Assembly (NCBI GenBank): GCA_024401925.1
Contig: JAKSKD010000001.1
Location: 1-64,000, forward strand
DNA length: 64,000 nucleotides
Direction: 5' to 3'
DNA from: Bacteroidales bacterium
GTDB taxonomy: Bacteria; Bacteroidota; Bacteroidia; Bacteroidales; UBA932
Position 1 is the first letter of the stretch. Every line of letters starts with the position of its first letter. A program made the position numbers and the translations under genes. Below the pieces are notes generated by a model, which was not told where the DNA came from, did no database searches, and saw nothing but the letters and a program-made list of their open reading frames with translations. Below, one piece after another: positions 8,893 to 18,306 of this stretch.

Positions 8893-10542
8893 ATGAGATT
8901 GAAGTTTTTCCCAATATTGATTGCAGCATTATGCTGCATTTCTTGTGTAACGATAGACAATACATTAGGTCAGAGTCTTATCCCTTCAGACCAGCAGTAC
9001 GATATTTTCAGCGCCGAATTTCCAATTGAGGACATCCAACTGAAAATGGCGGACAGCCTCTCGGGATATTCATCCTACCGTCTTACGGTAGGCGCTGTCA
9101 GGGACAAGGATTTCGGGCTCACGACAAGAAGCTGCGCCTTCACAATTGTTCCGTTCTTCGACACCCTGGACTTCGGAAAGGATCCTGTGGTCTCCAGATT
9201 CTTCGCAACCATAGAAAGGGACACCAGCTATGCCGCATCCGAAAAGGATCTGAACATCCTGCAGAACATCAACGTATATGAGCTTACAGAGAAACTTAAG
9301 GGCTTCGACATCAACACCAAAGTGGCGCATAGCGACAAACACATCTCGGCAGGCAGCATTGTCTACAACGGAAAAGATTCCCTTTCATTCAATTTTTCAA
9401 AGGAATATACTGAGAAATTCTTGTCGATAACCCAAGAAGATCTGTCCTCGATAGACAAGTATACAGATAAGATTCCGGGGATTTATATTGACACAGATTC
9501 ACCTCTGGAGGACGGTGGAAGAATAAATATGTTCAATTTCCAGTTGGACGTCAACTCTCAGATGGGCCTCCTGACCGGAAGCTATGCAGAGCTGGTCTTC
9601 AATTCCGAATATAATGGAGAAAGGAAGGATACGGCGTTCTACTTCTATTTCGGCCCGGACAATTTCTACAATCTTGATTCGCTCATCACGCTCAGGAACA
9701 ACGGCAGCATCCAGTACCTGCCACAGTATGGGTTGAATCTTACCGGACACCAGACCAGATCCTCTGAAGGACCGGCACACGAAAGAATCCTGGTGGAGGG
9801 CGGTGGCGGACTGAAGCCTGTTATCTCCGCAAGTTTCCTGAAGGAAAAACTTTACCAGGAAATCCTTTCAAAGGGAGGAGACCCGAGAAAAGCGCTGATC
9901 AACAAGGCTACGATTGAGTTGCCTTATGAATTTGCAGAAGACAAATACGAATACTTGGATTTATTCCCGTCAATGCTGAACCCAACTTGCAGGATTGAGA
10001 GGGAGGACAATGTGACTTACGCCAGCCTGACCGACTATAGTTCCGACACCGAGGATCCCGGAAATATTGACTACTCTCACAACAGTTATTCTCCGGACAT
10101 CACTTATCACATCCAGAAACTCCTCAGAACCGGGGACAATGAGACTCTGCAGAATTATGACATATGGTTCCTGATAATGGCTCAGGAGGTACTCAAGTCT
10201 TATTCGTCGGGCGGTTCGTCTTCAGATATGTCAGACTACTACAACGCCTTGATGTATGCCAACTATTACAACAACCTGTATGGCGGCGGCTATGGCGGGT
10301 ACGGCGGATACGGATATGGTGGCTATGGCGGTTACGGCGGCTATGGATACAACAGTTATTACAATAACTATATGACCTATCAGCTGGCATCTATGTACGC
10401 AAGCAATTCTTCCGGGCCGACCACCACTACAACCACAGCGCTGGATACACACAGGTTCTATAAGGCCGTCCTTCTCGGTCCTGAAGCAGAAGGCGACAGG
10501 AAGCCAGTACTGAAAGTTGTCTATTCTTTACCGAATGAATAA
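8893..10542 (+). CDS. DUF4270 family lipoprotein with Gly/Tyr-rich insert
   Basis: A 549-residue predicted lipoprotein; the lipobox ends at Cys18 (CCISC). DUF4270 proteins are Bacteroidota envelope proteins of unknown function, often beside GT5-like genes as here. Beta-rich sequence dominates. Near residues 463-492 there is a low-complexity stretch built of GGYGGYGYGGYGG-type units, followed by Asn/Tyr- and Thr-rich segments, which looks like a flexible or adhesive linker. The gene ends 1 base before a strong hairpin shared with convergent acpP. Confidence 0.8.
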   Translation: MRLKFFPILIAALCCISCVTIDNTLGQSLIPSDQQYDIFSAEFPIEDIQLKMADSLSGYSSYRLTVGAVRDKDFGLTTRSCAFTIVPFFDTLDFGKDPVVSRFFATIERDTSYAASEKDLNILQNINVYELTEKLKGFDINTKVAHSDKHISAGSIVYNGKDSLSFNFSKEYTEKFLSITQEDLSSIDKYTDKIPGIYIDTDSPLEDGGRINMFNFQLDVNSQMGLLTGSYAELVFNSEYNGERKDTAFYFYFGPDNFYNLDSLITLRNNGSIQYLPQYGLNLTGHQTRSSEGPAHERILVEGGGGLKPVISASFLKEKLYQEILSKGGDPRKALINKATIELPYEFAEDKYEYLDLFPSMLNPTCRIEREDNVTYASLTDYSSDTEDPGNIDYSHNSYSPDITYHIQKLLRTGDNETLQNYDIWFLIMAQEVLKSYSSGGSSSDMSDYYNALMYANYYNNLYGGGYGGYGGYGYGGYGGYGGYGYNSYYNNYMTYQLASMYASNSSGPTTTTTTALDTHRFYKAVLLGPEAEGDRKPVLKVVYSLPNE

Positions 10543-10575
10543 AAAAATTGTCTCAGTTTCCCTGAGACAATTTTT
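10543..10575. terminator. Bidirectional terminator embedded in the end of acpP
   Basis: A 14-bp perfect inverted repeat (10543-10556 and 10562-10575) with a 5-base loop ends in T-runs on both strands. It serves the DUF4270 gene (+) and acpP (-). The acpP stop codon (10553-10555) and its last codons are part of the stem, so the coding end and terminator are superimposed. Confidence 0.85.
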
Positions 10576-10804
10576 CGTTTACCTTTTCAACAACGTCCTT
10601 GACTGTTGCAATTGAACTTGTTTCCTCTTCAGGAATCTTGATTCCGAATACTTTTTCAAATTCCATAAGGAGTTCTACGGTATCAAGTGAATCAGCTCCG
10701 AGATCATTTGTGAAGTTCGCTGTCTCTGTCACCTCTGATTCTTCAACGCCAAGTTTGTCGACAATAATTTCCTTGACTTTCTGTACGATTTCCTCGTATT
10801 GCAT
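10553..10804 (-). CDS. acpP: Acyl carrier protein
   Basis: Carries growing acyl chains on a 4'-phosphopantetheine arm in fatty acid synthesis. The 83-residue acidic protein has the modification motif [15 protein letters not shown], with Ser near residue 40. It is downstream of pnuC but separated by 70 bases containing a TATCTTTG box, so it may have its own promoter. FabF, which often neighbours acpP, is not present. Confidence 0.95.
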   Translation of the reverse strand: MQYEEIVQKVKEIIVDKLGVEESEVTETANFTNDLGADSLDTVELLMEFEKVFGIKIPEEETSSIATVKDVVEKVNEKLSQGN

Positions 10805-10856
10805 AGTTGATTAATTTTAGTTTATATTTTATATTACACGTTCTGGTTTATCCCGA

Positions 10857-10864
10857 CAAAGATA
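10857..10864 (-). promoter_or_regulatory. Putative -7 box for acpP
   Basis: TATCTTTG on the minus strand, 52 bases before the acpP ATG. The -33 TTG is not clear at the expected distance, so support is partial. Confidence 0.4.
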
Positions 10865-10874
10865 ATAAATTTTT

Positions 10875-11597
10875 TTAAGTCTTACTAAGTTTCAGCCATA
10901 TTCGGATTCCGTTGATTCCGTTAATGAAGTAGAACGAATATTTGATAAGCGGGATGATAGCATAACCGGCATCCGGTTCCGAAATCAAAGTCACTGTCCA
11001 AAGAATGACTGAAGTGACATTCACAAGGGTCCACAAATACCACTGTTCCATATATGCGAACGCCATCATCACAATCGCAACAATGTTGGCAGTGGTGGCC
11101 ATAGCATCGAGGAACATTTTTGAATAATTCATCGAATCCCCAGCCTTACTGAGGAACCACCAGGAGACGGCAAAGGAGACGGCCAGGACTCCGACGAACA
11201 ACAGTGAATACAATAATATCTTTTTCCCTTTCAACCTCTGCGCCTTCACCTTGCTTTTCGAGTCCGCCCCGCGTCTTTTCCACTGGAAGAAACCGACGAA
11301 CTCCATCGGCACGAAATATAGTGCGTGAAGCAGAAACTGTGACGGCATTTTACTGTCGTATAGAATATAGGCATATATACTCACATCAATGAGGCCGAAA
11401 AGGAAGGTCCATATACTTCCATTTGCCGACAGGACTGTACTTATCACGCCCATCAATGCACCGAACGCGGATATGACAAGCAGCCACTTCCTCGCATCAG
11501 GAGCCTGCATCTTCCCGATGCAGGACAGTACTACACACACCGCCATACCGGCAGTAATAAAAATGCTGAACCATTTGTTAAATGTCTCTTCTTTCAT
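10875..11597 (-). CDS. pnuC: PnuC-type nicotinamide riboside/mononucleotide transporter
   Basis: A 240-residue inner-membrane protein with about seven hydrophobic helices. The PnuC signature WTLVNVTSVILW (a W-x-x-x-N motif that lines the substrate path in family structures) is present near residue 195, and FLFGLIDVSIYAYILY gives the paired repeat. It is expected to bring in nicotinamide riboside for NAD synthesis. Its start overlaps the uvrC end by 20 bases. No NadR kinase gene is seen in the window. Confidence 0.87.
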   Translation of the reverse strand: MKEETFNKWFSIFITAGMAVCVVLSCIGKMQAPDARKWLLVISAFGALMGVISTVLSANGSIWTFLFGLIDVSIYAYILYDSKMPSQFLLHALYFVPMEFVGFFQWKRRGADSKSKVKAQRLKGKKILLYSLLFVGVLAVSFAVSWWFLSKAGDSMNYSKMFLDAMATTANIVAIVMMAFAYMEQWYLWTLVNVTSVILWTVTLISEPDAGYAIIPLIKYSFYFINGINGIRIWLKLSKT

Positions 11598-13407
11598 TCA
11601 ATTCCTTTTTTATTGTTTGAGCCAAAGCCGGACCGACCAGCCCTGCAATATCTTCCAGTGATGCATCAGCAATCCTCGCCACACTTCCAAAATGCATTAG
11701 CAGCCGCTTTTCTGTCTGCTCCCCCACACCCTTTATCTCCCTAAGTGCAGAATGAATCTGAGCCTTACTCCGCAGGCTGCGATGGAATGTGATGCCGAAA
11801 CGGTGAGCCTCGTCGCGGATCTGCTGAAGGACTTTCAAGGCCTGAGAATTCCTGTCGATAAAGAGCGGATACGGGTCTCCGACGCGGATAACTTCTTCCA
11901 GCCTCTTCGCCAGGCCGATGACGGTAAGCTTCTCTGTAAGCCCCAGTTCAAAAAGCGCCTGGTAGGCGAAGTCCAGTTGTCCCTTTCCTCCATCAATCAC
12001 CACCAGCTGAGGCAGGTCATCAGGAGCTTCCTCCAGCATTCGTGAATAGCGTCTGTTGACTACCTCCTTCATTGAGGCATAGTCATTGGCACCGACCACC
12101 GTCTTTATCTTGAACTTCCTATAATCCTTCTTGGATGGTTCGCCATTTCGGAATACTACGCAGGAGGCCACAGGATTCGTTCCTTGTATGTTCGAGTTAT
12201 CGAAACATTCCATATGGACAGGTAGTTCCTTCATCCCCAAGGCCTTGCGCAATTCCTCCATAACTGACTGCTTATATGCGTCAGGATCGCTGTGTTCCTT
12301 CTGCCGCAAAGCATTGAAGCGGTACTCCTTAGCATTCTTGATGCTCAGTTCCAAAAGGGCCATCTTGTCTCCTTTCACAGGAATCCTGAACTCGGTGCCG
12401 TCAATCTCCACATCAGGGAGGAACGGGACGATGATTTCACGAGAAAGAGCACCGAACTTTGACTCGATTTCCGCTACGAAAGTGCTAAGGACAGATTCCT
12501 GCCGTTCCTCTATATTCATCTTGAATCCCAGGTTCAGAGACTGGACAACCGACCCCTTTCTCACCCTCAGAAAATTGCCATAGGCCTCATTCCCGTCAAA
12601 TACGAGCGAGAACACGTCAGCATCAACATCCTTTGCTGCCGACACCACAGATTTCGAATAATGCTTGTCCAGGGACTCGATCCTGACCTTGTACTCCTGT
12701 GCAAGCTCGAAGTCGAGGGCCTCGGAAGCCTCCATCATCTTTGACTTATAATTGCGGATAATATCCTGGACATCACCCTTGAGAATGGAAACAATCTCCT
12801 CGATATCGCTGTTATACTCTTCCCGCGAAACGGATCCTACACAGCAGCCCTTGCACTTCCCTATGTGGAAGTCCAGGCAGGGGCGTATCTTCTTCCGGAG
12901 TATGGTATCCGCATCAATCCTGTTCTTGCAGCTGCGCAGAGTATAGGTCTTATTGAAAAAATCCAAAAGATATCTTGCGTGCATCACGGAACTGTACGGA
13001 CCGAAATACCGCGAACCGTTCTGGATGACCCTGCGGGTAAGGAACACCCGCGGATACTCCTCTGCAGTGACACAGATCCAAGGGTAGGTTTTGGAATCTT
13101 TCAGGAGGATGTTGTATTTAGGCTTGTACTGCTTGATGAGATTGTTCTCAAGGAGCAGGGCGTCAGCCTCGGAATCGACGACAGAATACTGGGCGTCGGC
13201 TATCTTCGACACAAGCAGACGCGTCTTTGTATTCAGCCGGGACGGCTCCACAAAATACTGGGCCACCCTTTTATGCAGGTCCTTGGCTTTACCTACATAT
13301 ATCACATTCCCTTCGGAGTTGTAATACCTGTACACCCCGGGGGAATGAGGAAACAATGCTATTTTTTCCTGAACAGTCAAAGCAAAAAGTCCCCGGCACA
13401 AATGCAC
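11578..13407 (-). CDS. uvrC: Excinuclease ABC subunit C
   Basis: UvrC makes both incisions in nucleotide excision repair. The 609-residue product has the GIY-YIG nuclease at residues about 15-100 (SPGVYRYYNSEGNVIYVGKAKDLHKR), a UVR motif near 210, the RNase H-like nuclease region (MECFDNSNIQGTNPVAS and VVIDGGKGQLDFA) and C-terminal helix-hairpin-helix motifs (IKGVGEQTEKRLL). The listed start is GTG 13405-13407, which lies in the loop of the rpsC terminator hairpin; TTG at 13378-13380 is an alternative that would give a more usual short N-terminus. It separates rpsC from the rest of the ribosomal cluster. Confidence 0.95.
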   Translation of the reverse strand: MHLCRGLFALTVQEKIALFPHSPGVYRYYNSEGNVIYVGKAKDLHKRVAQYFVEPSRLNTKTRLLVSKIADAQYSVVDSEADALLLENNLIKQYKPKYNILLKDSKTYPWICVTAEEYPRVFLTRRVIQNGSRYFGPYSSVMHARYLLDFFNKTYTLRSCKNRIDADTILRKKIRPCLDFHIGKCKGCCVGSVSREEYNSDIEEIVSILKGDVQDIIRNYKSKMMEASEALDFELAQEYKVRIESLDKHYSKSVVSAAKDVDADVFSLVFDGNEAYGNFLRVRKGSVVQSLNLGFKMNIEERQESVLSTFVAEIESKFGALSREIIVPFLPDVEIDGTEFRIPVKGDKMALLELSIKNAKEYRFNALRQKEHSDPDAYKQSVMEELRKALGMKELPVHMECFDNSNIQGTNPVASCVVFRNGEPSKKDYRKFKIKTVVGANDYASMKEVVNRRYSRMLEEAPDDLPQLVVIDGGKGQLDFAYQALFELGLTEKLTVIGLAKRLEEVIRVGDPYPLFIDRNSQALKVLQQIRDEAHRFGITFHRSLRSKAQIHSALREIKGVGEQTEKRLLMHFGSVARIADASLEDIAGLVGPALAQTIKKELNERRDI

Positions 13408-13414
13408 CGGGGAC
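13384..13414 (-). terminator. Terminator after rpsC, overlapping the uvrC 5' end
   Basis: On the minus strand GTCCCCGG and CCGGGGAC (13407-13414 and 13389-13396) form an 8-bp GC stem followed by five T. It ends the rplC-rpsC unit. A TATATTTG box sits directly upstream (13415-13422), so a uvrC transcript could start inside the hairpin. This supports real operon separation at this point. Confidence 0.75.
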
Positions 13415-13441
13415 CAAATATAAGAATTTTATCTTAAATCC

Positions 13442-14206
13442 TTACTTCTGCTGAGCATCCCTGCGGGGACCTCTGTTACCGCCACGACGGTTTCCGCCAC
13501 GCTCGCCTCCGCGAGGTGCACGGCCACCCTGAGCAGAAGGCTGTGCATTGGCAGCGATTCCGGCATTAGGAGTAAGATCCTGCTTGCCATAACGCTCTCC
13601 ATTGCAGATCCAAACCTTGATTCCGAGGCAACCTACCTTGGTGTGAGCTTCTGCAAGAGCGTAGTCGATATCAGCACGGAATGTGTGAAGAGGAGTACGA
13701 CCCTCTTTGAACATTTCGCTACGAGCCATTTCAGCACCGCCTACACGACCGCTAATCTGAACCTTGATACCTTCTGCGCCTACTCTCATAGTGTTGGCAA
13801 CTGCCATCTTGATTGCACGGCGGTATGAAACACGTCCTTCAATCTGACGGGCAATGCTGTCTGCTACGATGTGAGCATCAACCTCAGGTCTCTTGACCTC
13901 GAAGATGTTGATCTGAACATCCTTCTTTGTAACTTTCTTAAGCTCTTCCTTCAGTTTGTCAACTTCAGCGCCACCCTTTCCGATGATAACACCCGGACGT
14001 GCAGCGTGGATTGTCACTGTGATGAGCTTGAGAGTTCTCTCGATAATGATTCTTGAAAGGCTAGCTTTTGAGAGACGATTTGACAAATACTTACGGATTT
14101 CGTAATCTTCTGCAATCTTCTCTGCGTAGTTACCACCACACCAGTTAGAGTCCCAACCACGGGTGATACCGATTCTGTTGCTAATAGGATTTGTTTTCTG
14201 TCCCAT
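13442..14206 (-). CDS. rpsC: 30S ribosomal protein S3, last gene of the detached upstream half
   Basis: S3 forms part of the mRNA entry channel. The 254-residue product starts [22 protein letters not shown], has the KH-type motif [14 protein letters not shown], and ends in an Arg/Gly-rich tail ([14 protein letters not shown] type) typical of Bacteroidota S3. In nearly all bacteria rplP follows; here a terminator and uvrC do. It starts 1 base after the rplV stop. Confidence 0.98.
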   Translation of the reverse strand: MGQKTNPISNRIGITRGWDSNWCGGNYAEKIAEDYEIRKYLSNRLSKASLSRIIIERTLKLITVTIHAARPGVIIGKGGAEVDKLKEELKKVTKKDVQINIFEVKRPEVDAHIVADSIARQIEGRVSYRRAIKMAVANTMRVGAEGIKVQISGRVGGAEMARSEMFKEGRTPLHTFRADIDYALAEAHTKVGCLGIKVWICNGERYGKQDLTPNAGIAANAQPSAQGGRAPRGGERGGNRRGGNRGPRRDAQQK

Positions 14207-14207
14207 A

Positions 14208-14624
14208 TTATTTCTCTACTGCTGTTGGTTTAACATCGAGGATGATGGTAACGTGATTCGAACGCTTGCGGATCCTTCCGGCTCTTCCCTGAGGGCAAGG
14301 ACGGATTCTCTTGATCGTACGGCCTTCTCCTACCATAATGGTCTTGACGATGACATTACCATTGTCCAATTCTTTACTCTTATCCGGATTCTTTGCTTCC
14401 CAGTTAGCGATGGCGCTACGGAGAACCTTTTCCAGACGTATTGAAGCCTCTCTCTTTGAGAATTTCAAAAGATCGAGAGCATGGTTTACTTCCACTCCTC
14501 TGATGGTGTCTGCAACGAGACGCATCTTACGAGGTGATGTAGGGATATCATTCAGCTTGGCAACAGCTGTAACCTTCTTAGCCTCCTTGAGGCTCTCGGC
14601 CATAAGTCTTTTACGCTTTCCCAT
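14208..14624 (-). CDS. rplV: 50S ribosomal protein L22
   Basis: L22 lines the peptide exit tunnel. The 138-residue product has a short N-terminal extension, then [20 protein letters not shown] and the conserved C-terminal [19 protein letters not shown]. Between rpsS and rpsC in canonical order; the gap to rpsS is 5 bases. Confidence 0.98.
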   Translation of the reverse strand: MGKRKRLMAESLKEAKKVTAVAKLNDIPTSPRKMRLVADTIRGVEVNHALDLLKFSKREASIRLEKVLRSAIANWEAKNPDKSKELDNGNVIVKTIMVGEGRTIKRIRPCPQGRAGRIRKRSNHVTIILDVKPTAVEK

Positions 14625-14629
14625 AGTGA

Positions 14630-14902
14630 TTACTTCTTATTGTTACCTGAATGTCCCCTGAATGTACGTGTAGGAGCGAATTCGCCAAGTTTATGGCCTA
14701 CCATCTGCTCAGTAACATAAACCGGAATAAACTTGTTTCCGTTATGAACTGCGATTGTGTGGCCGATGAAGTCAGGTGAAATCATGCTGGCGCGTGACCA
14801 GGTCTTGACCACCTCTTTCTTCTTGCTACCTTCATTCATAGCAATAATCCTTTTCTCCAGAGCTTCCTGGATATATGGACCTTTTCTTAATGAACGACTC
14901 AT
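14630..14902 (-). CDS. rpsS: 30S ribosomal protein S19
   Basis: S19 is a 30S head protein that pairs with S13. The 90-residue product starts [18 protein letters not shown] and carries the S19 signature [20 protein letters not shown]. Canonical position, 21 bases after rplB. Confidence 0.99.
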   Translation of the reverse strand: MSRSLRKGPYIQEALEKRIIAMNEGSKKKEVVKTWSRASMISPDFIGHTIAVHNGNKFIPVYVTEQMVGHKLGEFAPTRTFRGHSGNNKK

Positions 14903-14923
14903 AATCTCTAAAGTTTTATTCCG

Positions 14924-15748
14924 TTATTTCTTTCTTCTTTCAATAATGAACTTATTTGAAGACGCCTTAGGATTACGTGTCTTATATCCCTTAGCAGGAA
15001 GACCCTTGCGTGAGCGTGGATGACCACCGGATGCACGGCCTTCACCACCACCCATCGGGTGATCTACCGGGTTCATAACAACACCACGGTTGTGAGGACG
15101 GCGACCGAGCCAACGGCTGCGACCGGCCTTACCAAATGACTCCAAATTGTGATCAGGATTTGATACTGTACCAACTGTTGCGCGGCAGGATACGAGCACC
15201 ATACGTGTTTCGCCTGAAGGCAGGCGGAGAACAGCGTGGTTTCCTTCACGTGCTGCGAGCTGAGCGAATGTACCGGCTGAACGTGCCATTGCAGCACCCT
15301 GGCCAGGACGGAGCTCGATGTTGTGTACAAGTGTACCAACCGGAATTTCACCCAGAGGGAGACAGTTTCCAACCTCAGGAGCAACACCGCTTCCTGATGC
15401 GATAACCTGTCCTACTGTGAGTCCGTTAGGAGCGATGATATATCTCTTCTCTCCATCTTCATATTCTACGAGAGCAATACGTGCACTGCGGTTAGGGTCA
15501 TACTCGATTGTAAGCACCTTTGCTGTGCAGTTATCCTTGTTGCGGAGGAAGTCGATGATACGATACATTCTCTTGTGACCGCCGCCGATGTAGCGGACTG
15601 TCATCTGACCTGTATTGTTACGACCACCTGTGCTCTTAAGAGGTTCCAACAATGCCTTGTGAGGCTTCTTTGTAGTAATCTCGTCAAATGCGCTGATTAC
15701 CTTATTCCTTTGACCAGGAGTAACTGGTTTGTACTTTTTTACTGCCAT
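14924..15748 (-). CDS. rplB: 50S ribosomal protein L2
   Basis: L2 is needed for subunit joining and peptidyl transferase assembly. The 274-residue product has the expected length and the C-terminal signature [18 protein letters not shown], which includes the conserved His of the family. It starts 14 bases after the rplW stop. Confidence 0.99.
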   Translation of the reverse strand: MAVKKYKPVTPGQRNKVISAFDEITTKKPHKALLEPLKSTGGRNNTGQMTVRYIGGGHKRMYRIIDFLRNKDNCTAKVLTIEYDPNRSARIALVEYEDGEKRYIIAPNGLTVGQVIASGSGVAPEVGNCLPLGEIPVGTLVHNIELRPGQGAAMARSAGTFAQLAAREGNHAVLRLPSGETRMVLVSCRATVGTVSNPDHNLESFGKAGRSRWLGRRPHNRGVVMNPVDHPMGGGEGRASGGHPRSRKGLPAKGYKTRNPKASSNKFIIERRKK

Positions 15749-15762
15749 TGTTCGGTTCCTCC

Positions 15763-16053
15763 TTAAATATTACTGTAGAAATCAATTTTCTCATCACCAG
15801 AAAGAGTGATATACGCTTTCTTATAATGATTTGCACGACCTCTCAATAAACCGGCCTTTGTAAAACGGGACTTCTTCTTTCCGTGATAGTTTACTGTATT
15901 TACATCAGCAACTGACACGTTATACATCTGCTCTACGGCAGCTTTGATCTGAAGCTTGTTGGCCTTGCGGTCTACGATGAAGCCATAACGGTTCAACTTT
16001 TCGCCCTGATCCGTTAACTTTTCTGTTACTATTGGCTTAATTATTATTCCCAT
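15763..16053 (-). CDS. rplW: 50S ribosomal protein L23
   Basis: L23 at the exit tunnel docks trigger factor and SRP. The 96-residue product starts [20 protein letters not shown] and has the [16 protein letters not shown] core. Canonical position between rplD and rplB. Confidence 0.98.
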   Translation of the reverse strand: MGIIIKPIVTEKLTDQGEKLNRYGFIVDRKANKLQIKAAVEQMYNVSVADVNTVNYHGKKKSRFTKAGLLRGRANHYKKAYITLSGDEKIDFYSNI

Positions 16054-16065
16054 CGCTTTATCTTT

Positions 16066-16695
16066 TTAGCGTCTTACTCTTGAAGCAAGGATATCCTGAA
16101 CTCCGTCAACGAATACTACTGAATTTGCATTCATAATAGTGTAGGTGTTGATTTCGTCAACAGTGATGACCTTGACCTCCTGGAGATTGCGAGACGAAAG
16201 GTAAATATTGGTTGAATTTGCAGGAAGCACTACGAGTACCTTGCGGTCTCCAGCCTTGATGTTTGCAAGAATCTGGAGAAGTTCCTTGGTCTTAGGAGCG
16301 TCCATTGCAAAAGGTTCAACGATTGTAATTGCATTTTCCTGTGCCTTGTATGTAAGGGCTGAGAAGCGTGCAAGCTGCTTAACCTTCTTGTTCAACTTGT
16401 TTCTGTAGCAACGTGGGATAGGTCCGAATACGCGACCACCACCTACGAAGATATTAGCCTTGAGGCTACCGTGACGTGCACCGCCGCCGCCTTTCTGACG
16501 ACCGAGCTTCTTGGTGCTGTATGCAACCTCGCTGCGATCCTTGGTCTTTGCAGTACCCTGACGCTGGTTGGCGAGATACTGAACTACATCAAGATAAATA
16601 GCGTGGTCATTCGGCTGAACACCGAATACGTTCTCGTCGAGAACAACCTTCTTTCCGGAATCTGATCCGTCAATTTTCAAAACTGACAACTGCAT
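16066..16695 (-). CDS. rplD: 50S ribosomal protein L4
   Basis: L4 reaches the exit tunnel; in E. coli it also represses the S10 operon (family knowledge). The 209-residue product has the conserved loop region TKDRSEVAYSTKKLGRQKGGG followed by ARHGSLKANIFVGGG, and FGPIPRCYRNKLNKKVK. The start is 3 bases after the rplC stop. Confidence 0.98.
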   Translation of the reverse strand: MQLSVLKIDGSDSGKKVVLDENVFGVQPNDHAIYLDVVQYLANQRQGTAKTKDRSEVAYSTKKLGRQKGGGGARHGSLKANIFVGGGRVFGPIPRCYRNKLNKKVKQLARFSALTYKAQENAITIVEPFAMDAPKTKELLQILANIKAGDRKVLVVLPANSTNIYLSSRNLQEVKVITVDEINTYTIMNANSVVFVDGVQDILASRVRR

Positions 16696-16698
16696 AGC

Positions 16699-17325
16699 TT
16701 AAGCCTCCATAATTAAATAAGAACCTTTAGCTCCTGGAACAGAGCCCTTGATGACGAGAAGATTATTCTCAGGGATCACCTTGACAACCTGAAGGTTGAA
16801 AACCTTTACTCTCTCATTGCCCATATGTCCTGCCATACGTGTCCCTGGGAATACGCGTGAAGGCCATGCGCAGGCACCGAGTGAACCAGGGTGACGGAGA
16901 CGGTTGTGCTGACCGTGGGTAGCACCACCTACTCCCTGGAAGTGGTAGCGATGTACAACTCCCTGAAAACCTTTACCTTTAGAAGTACCGACAACGTCTA
17001 CGAACTTCACACCCTCATTGAAGATGTCTGAAACTGTGAGGACGTCGCCCAATTTAAGCTCTCCAGCGAAGTTTGCCTTGAACTCGACAAGCTTGCGTCT
17101 TGGAGTGGTTCCTGCCTTTTTAAAGTGGCCCAAAAGAGCCTTGCTGGCGTGTTTTTCAGTGATTTCGTCATAGGCAAGCTGTACAGCGGCATAACCATCT
17201 TTTTCAACTGTACGGATTTGCGTGACAACACACGGACCAGCCTCGATAACAGTGCATGGGATGTTTTTCCCCTCGGCACTGAAAACGGAAGTCATTCCGA
17301 TTTTCTTTCCAATTAATCCAGGCAT
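16699..17325 (-). CDS. rplC: 50S ribosomal protein L3, first gene of the S10-type unit
   Basis: L3 initiates 50S assembly. The 208-residue product starts [15 protein letters not shown] and has the signature [21 protein letters not shown]. In Bacteroidota this gene normally follows rpsJ, but here its upstream neighbour is the divergent cdaA, so rpsJ and the usual str-operon genes are elsewhere. The gene is preceded by a clear promoter at 17385-17414. Confidence 0.98.
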   Translation of the reverse strand: MPGLIGKKIGMTSVFSAEGKNIPCTVIEAGPCVVTQIRTVEKDGYAAVQLAYDEITEKHASKALLGHFKKAGTTPRRKLVEFKANFAGELKLGDVLTVSDIFNEGVKFVDVVGTSKGKGFQGVVHRYHFQGVGGATHGQHNRLRHPGSLGACAWPSRVFPGTRMAGHMGNERVKVFNLQVVKVIPENNLLVIKGSVPGAKGSYLIMEA

Positions 17326-17384
17326 TTTTAGATAATTGATTGATAATAAATAATTTATAACCCACCGTCTATTTTGGCGGGCTG

Positions 17385-17414
17385 CAAATATACGACTAAT
17401 TTTTTAATTTTCAA
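17385..17414 (-). promoter_or_regulatory. Promoter of the rplC-rpsC transcription unit
   Basis: On the minus strand TTG (17412-17414), 19 bases, TATATTTG (17385-17392): an exact match to the Bacteroidota promoter pattern, giving a leader of about 50 bases before rplC. It shows rplC is the first gene of its operon. Confidence 0.75.
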
Positions 17415-17454
17415 TCATTTATCCATAAAAAGATTTCTTCCAGACCGGCTTCCT

Positions 17455-17486
17455 TTTGCATATGTTTCAGCGAAAGCCTATATTTG
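17455..17486 (+). promoter_or_regulatory. Promoter of cdaA and following genes
   Basis: TTTG (17455-17458), 20 bases, TATATTTG (17479-17486), 25 bases before the cdaA ATG at 17512. Divergent from the rplC promoter. It decides the cdaA start, because the longer in-frame start at 17374 would lie upstream of it. Confidence 0.7.
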
Positions 17487-17511
17487 TAGGTCAAGAATAA
17501 AATCAATACAT

Positions 17512-18306
17512 ATGATGCTTGGGGTTTTCAGCTTTCTGAACATGTCGCTTGTGGATGTCATCGACATTCTCCTTGTAGCGTCGTTCATCTATCTAGTATT
17601 CAGATGGATACGTAATTCATCCGCCCTGAACATCTTCCTTGCGATATTACTCCTGTTAATCCTGCAACTGGTAGTTGTGGCCTTCGACATGAAATTGATG
17701 TCCGCAGTGCTGGGGACGATACTTGATGTAGGCGTAATAGCTCTGATTGTCATTTTCCAACCGGAGATAAGGAGATTCCTCATGAGGATAGGAAGCGGCT
17801 ATTCGCTGAACAAGATTTTCAAGGTCAAGGAAAAACGTATGGACGGAGCGATTGTCAATGAAATCGTACAGGCCTGCGAGGCAATGTCCGAGCAGAGGAC
17901 CGGAGCACTCATAGTGTTCCCTCACAAGACCTCCCTCCAGTACATTATCGAGACCGGGGACGAGATTGACGCGCAAGTCAGCAGCCGCCTTCTGATGAAT
18001 CTGTTCTTCAAGAACTCCCCTCTTCACGACGGGGCCCTCATCATCAGCAACGGGCGCGTAGTGGCCGCCAGATGCACACTCCCTATTACAAAGAGGACGG
18101 ATATTCCGGCAAAATTCGGTATGCGGCACAAGGCAGCGATAGGAATCTCCGAAGAAAGTGATGCCACCGTCATAGTGGTTTCCGAGGAAACGGGTGGCAT
18201 TTCATACATCAAGGATGGAGTCGTAGAGCTGGTTACAACAACCAATAATTTAAAAAACCTTCTTCTGAATGACGGAAACGAGACTGGAAGCCAAGCTGGG
18301 ATTTGA
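17512..18306 (+). CDS. cdaA: Diadenylate cyclase CdaA (DisA_N domain)
   Basis: Makes cyclic di-AMP from two ATP. The 264-residue product from ATG 17512 has three N-terminal membrane helices (first about 90 residues), then the DAC domain with the DGA motif (SPLHDGALIISNGRVVAARC) and the RHR-type motif as MRHKAAIGISE, where the third position is Lys. The upstream in-frame start (17374) would add 46 residues that precede the promoter. The final 38 bases overlap the mutS2 start, suggesting coupling. Confidence 0.92.
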   Translation: MMLGVFSFLNMSLVDVIDILLVASFIYLVFRWIRNSSALNIFLAILLLLILQLVVVAFDMKLMSAVLGTILDVGVIALIVIFQPEIRRFLMRIGSGYSLNKIFKVKEKRMDGAIVNEIVQACEAMSEQRTGALIVFPHKTSLQYIIETGDEIDAQVSSRLLMNLFFKNSPLHDGALIISNGRVVAARCTLPITKRTDIPAKFGMRHKAAIGISEESDATVIVVSEETGGISYIKDGVVELVTTTNNLKNLLLNDGNETGSQAGI

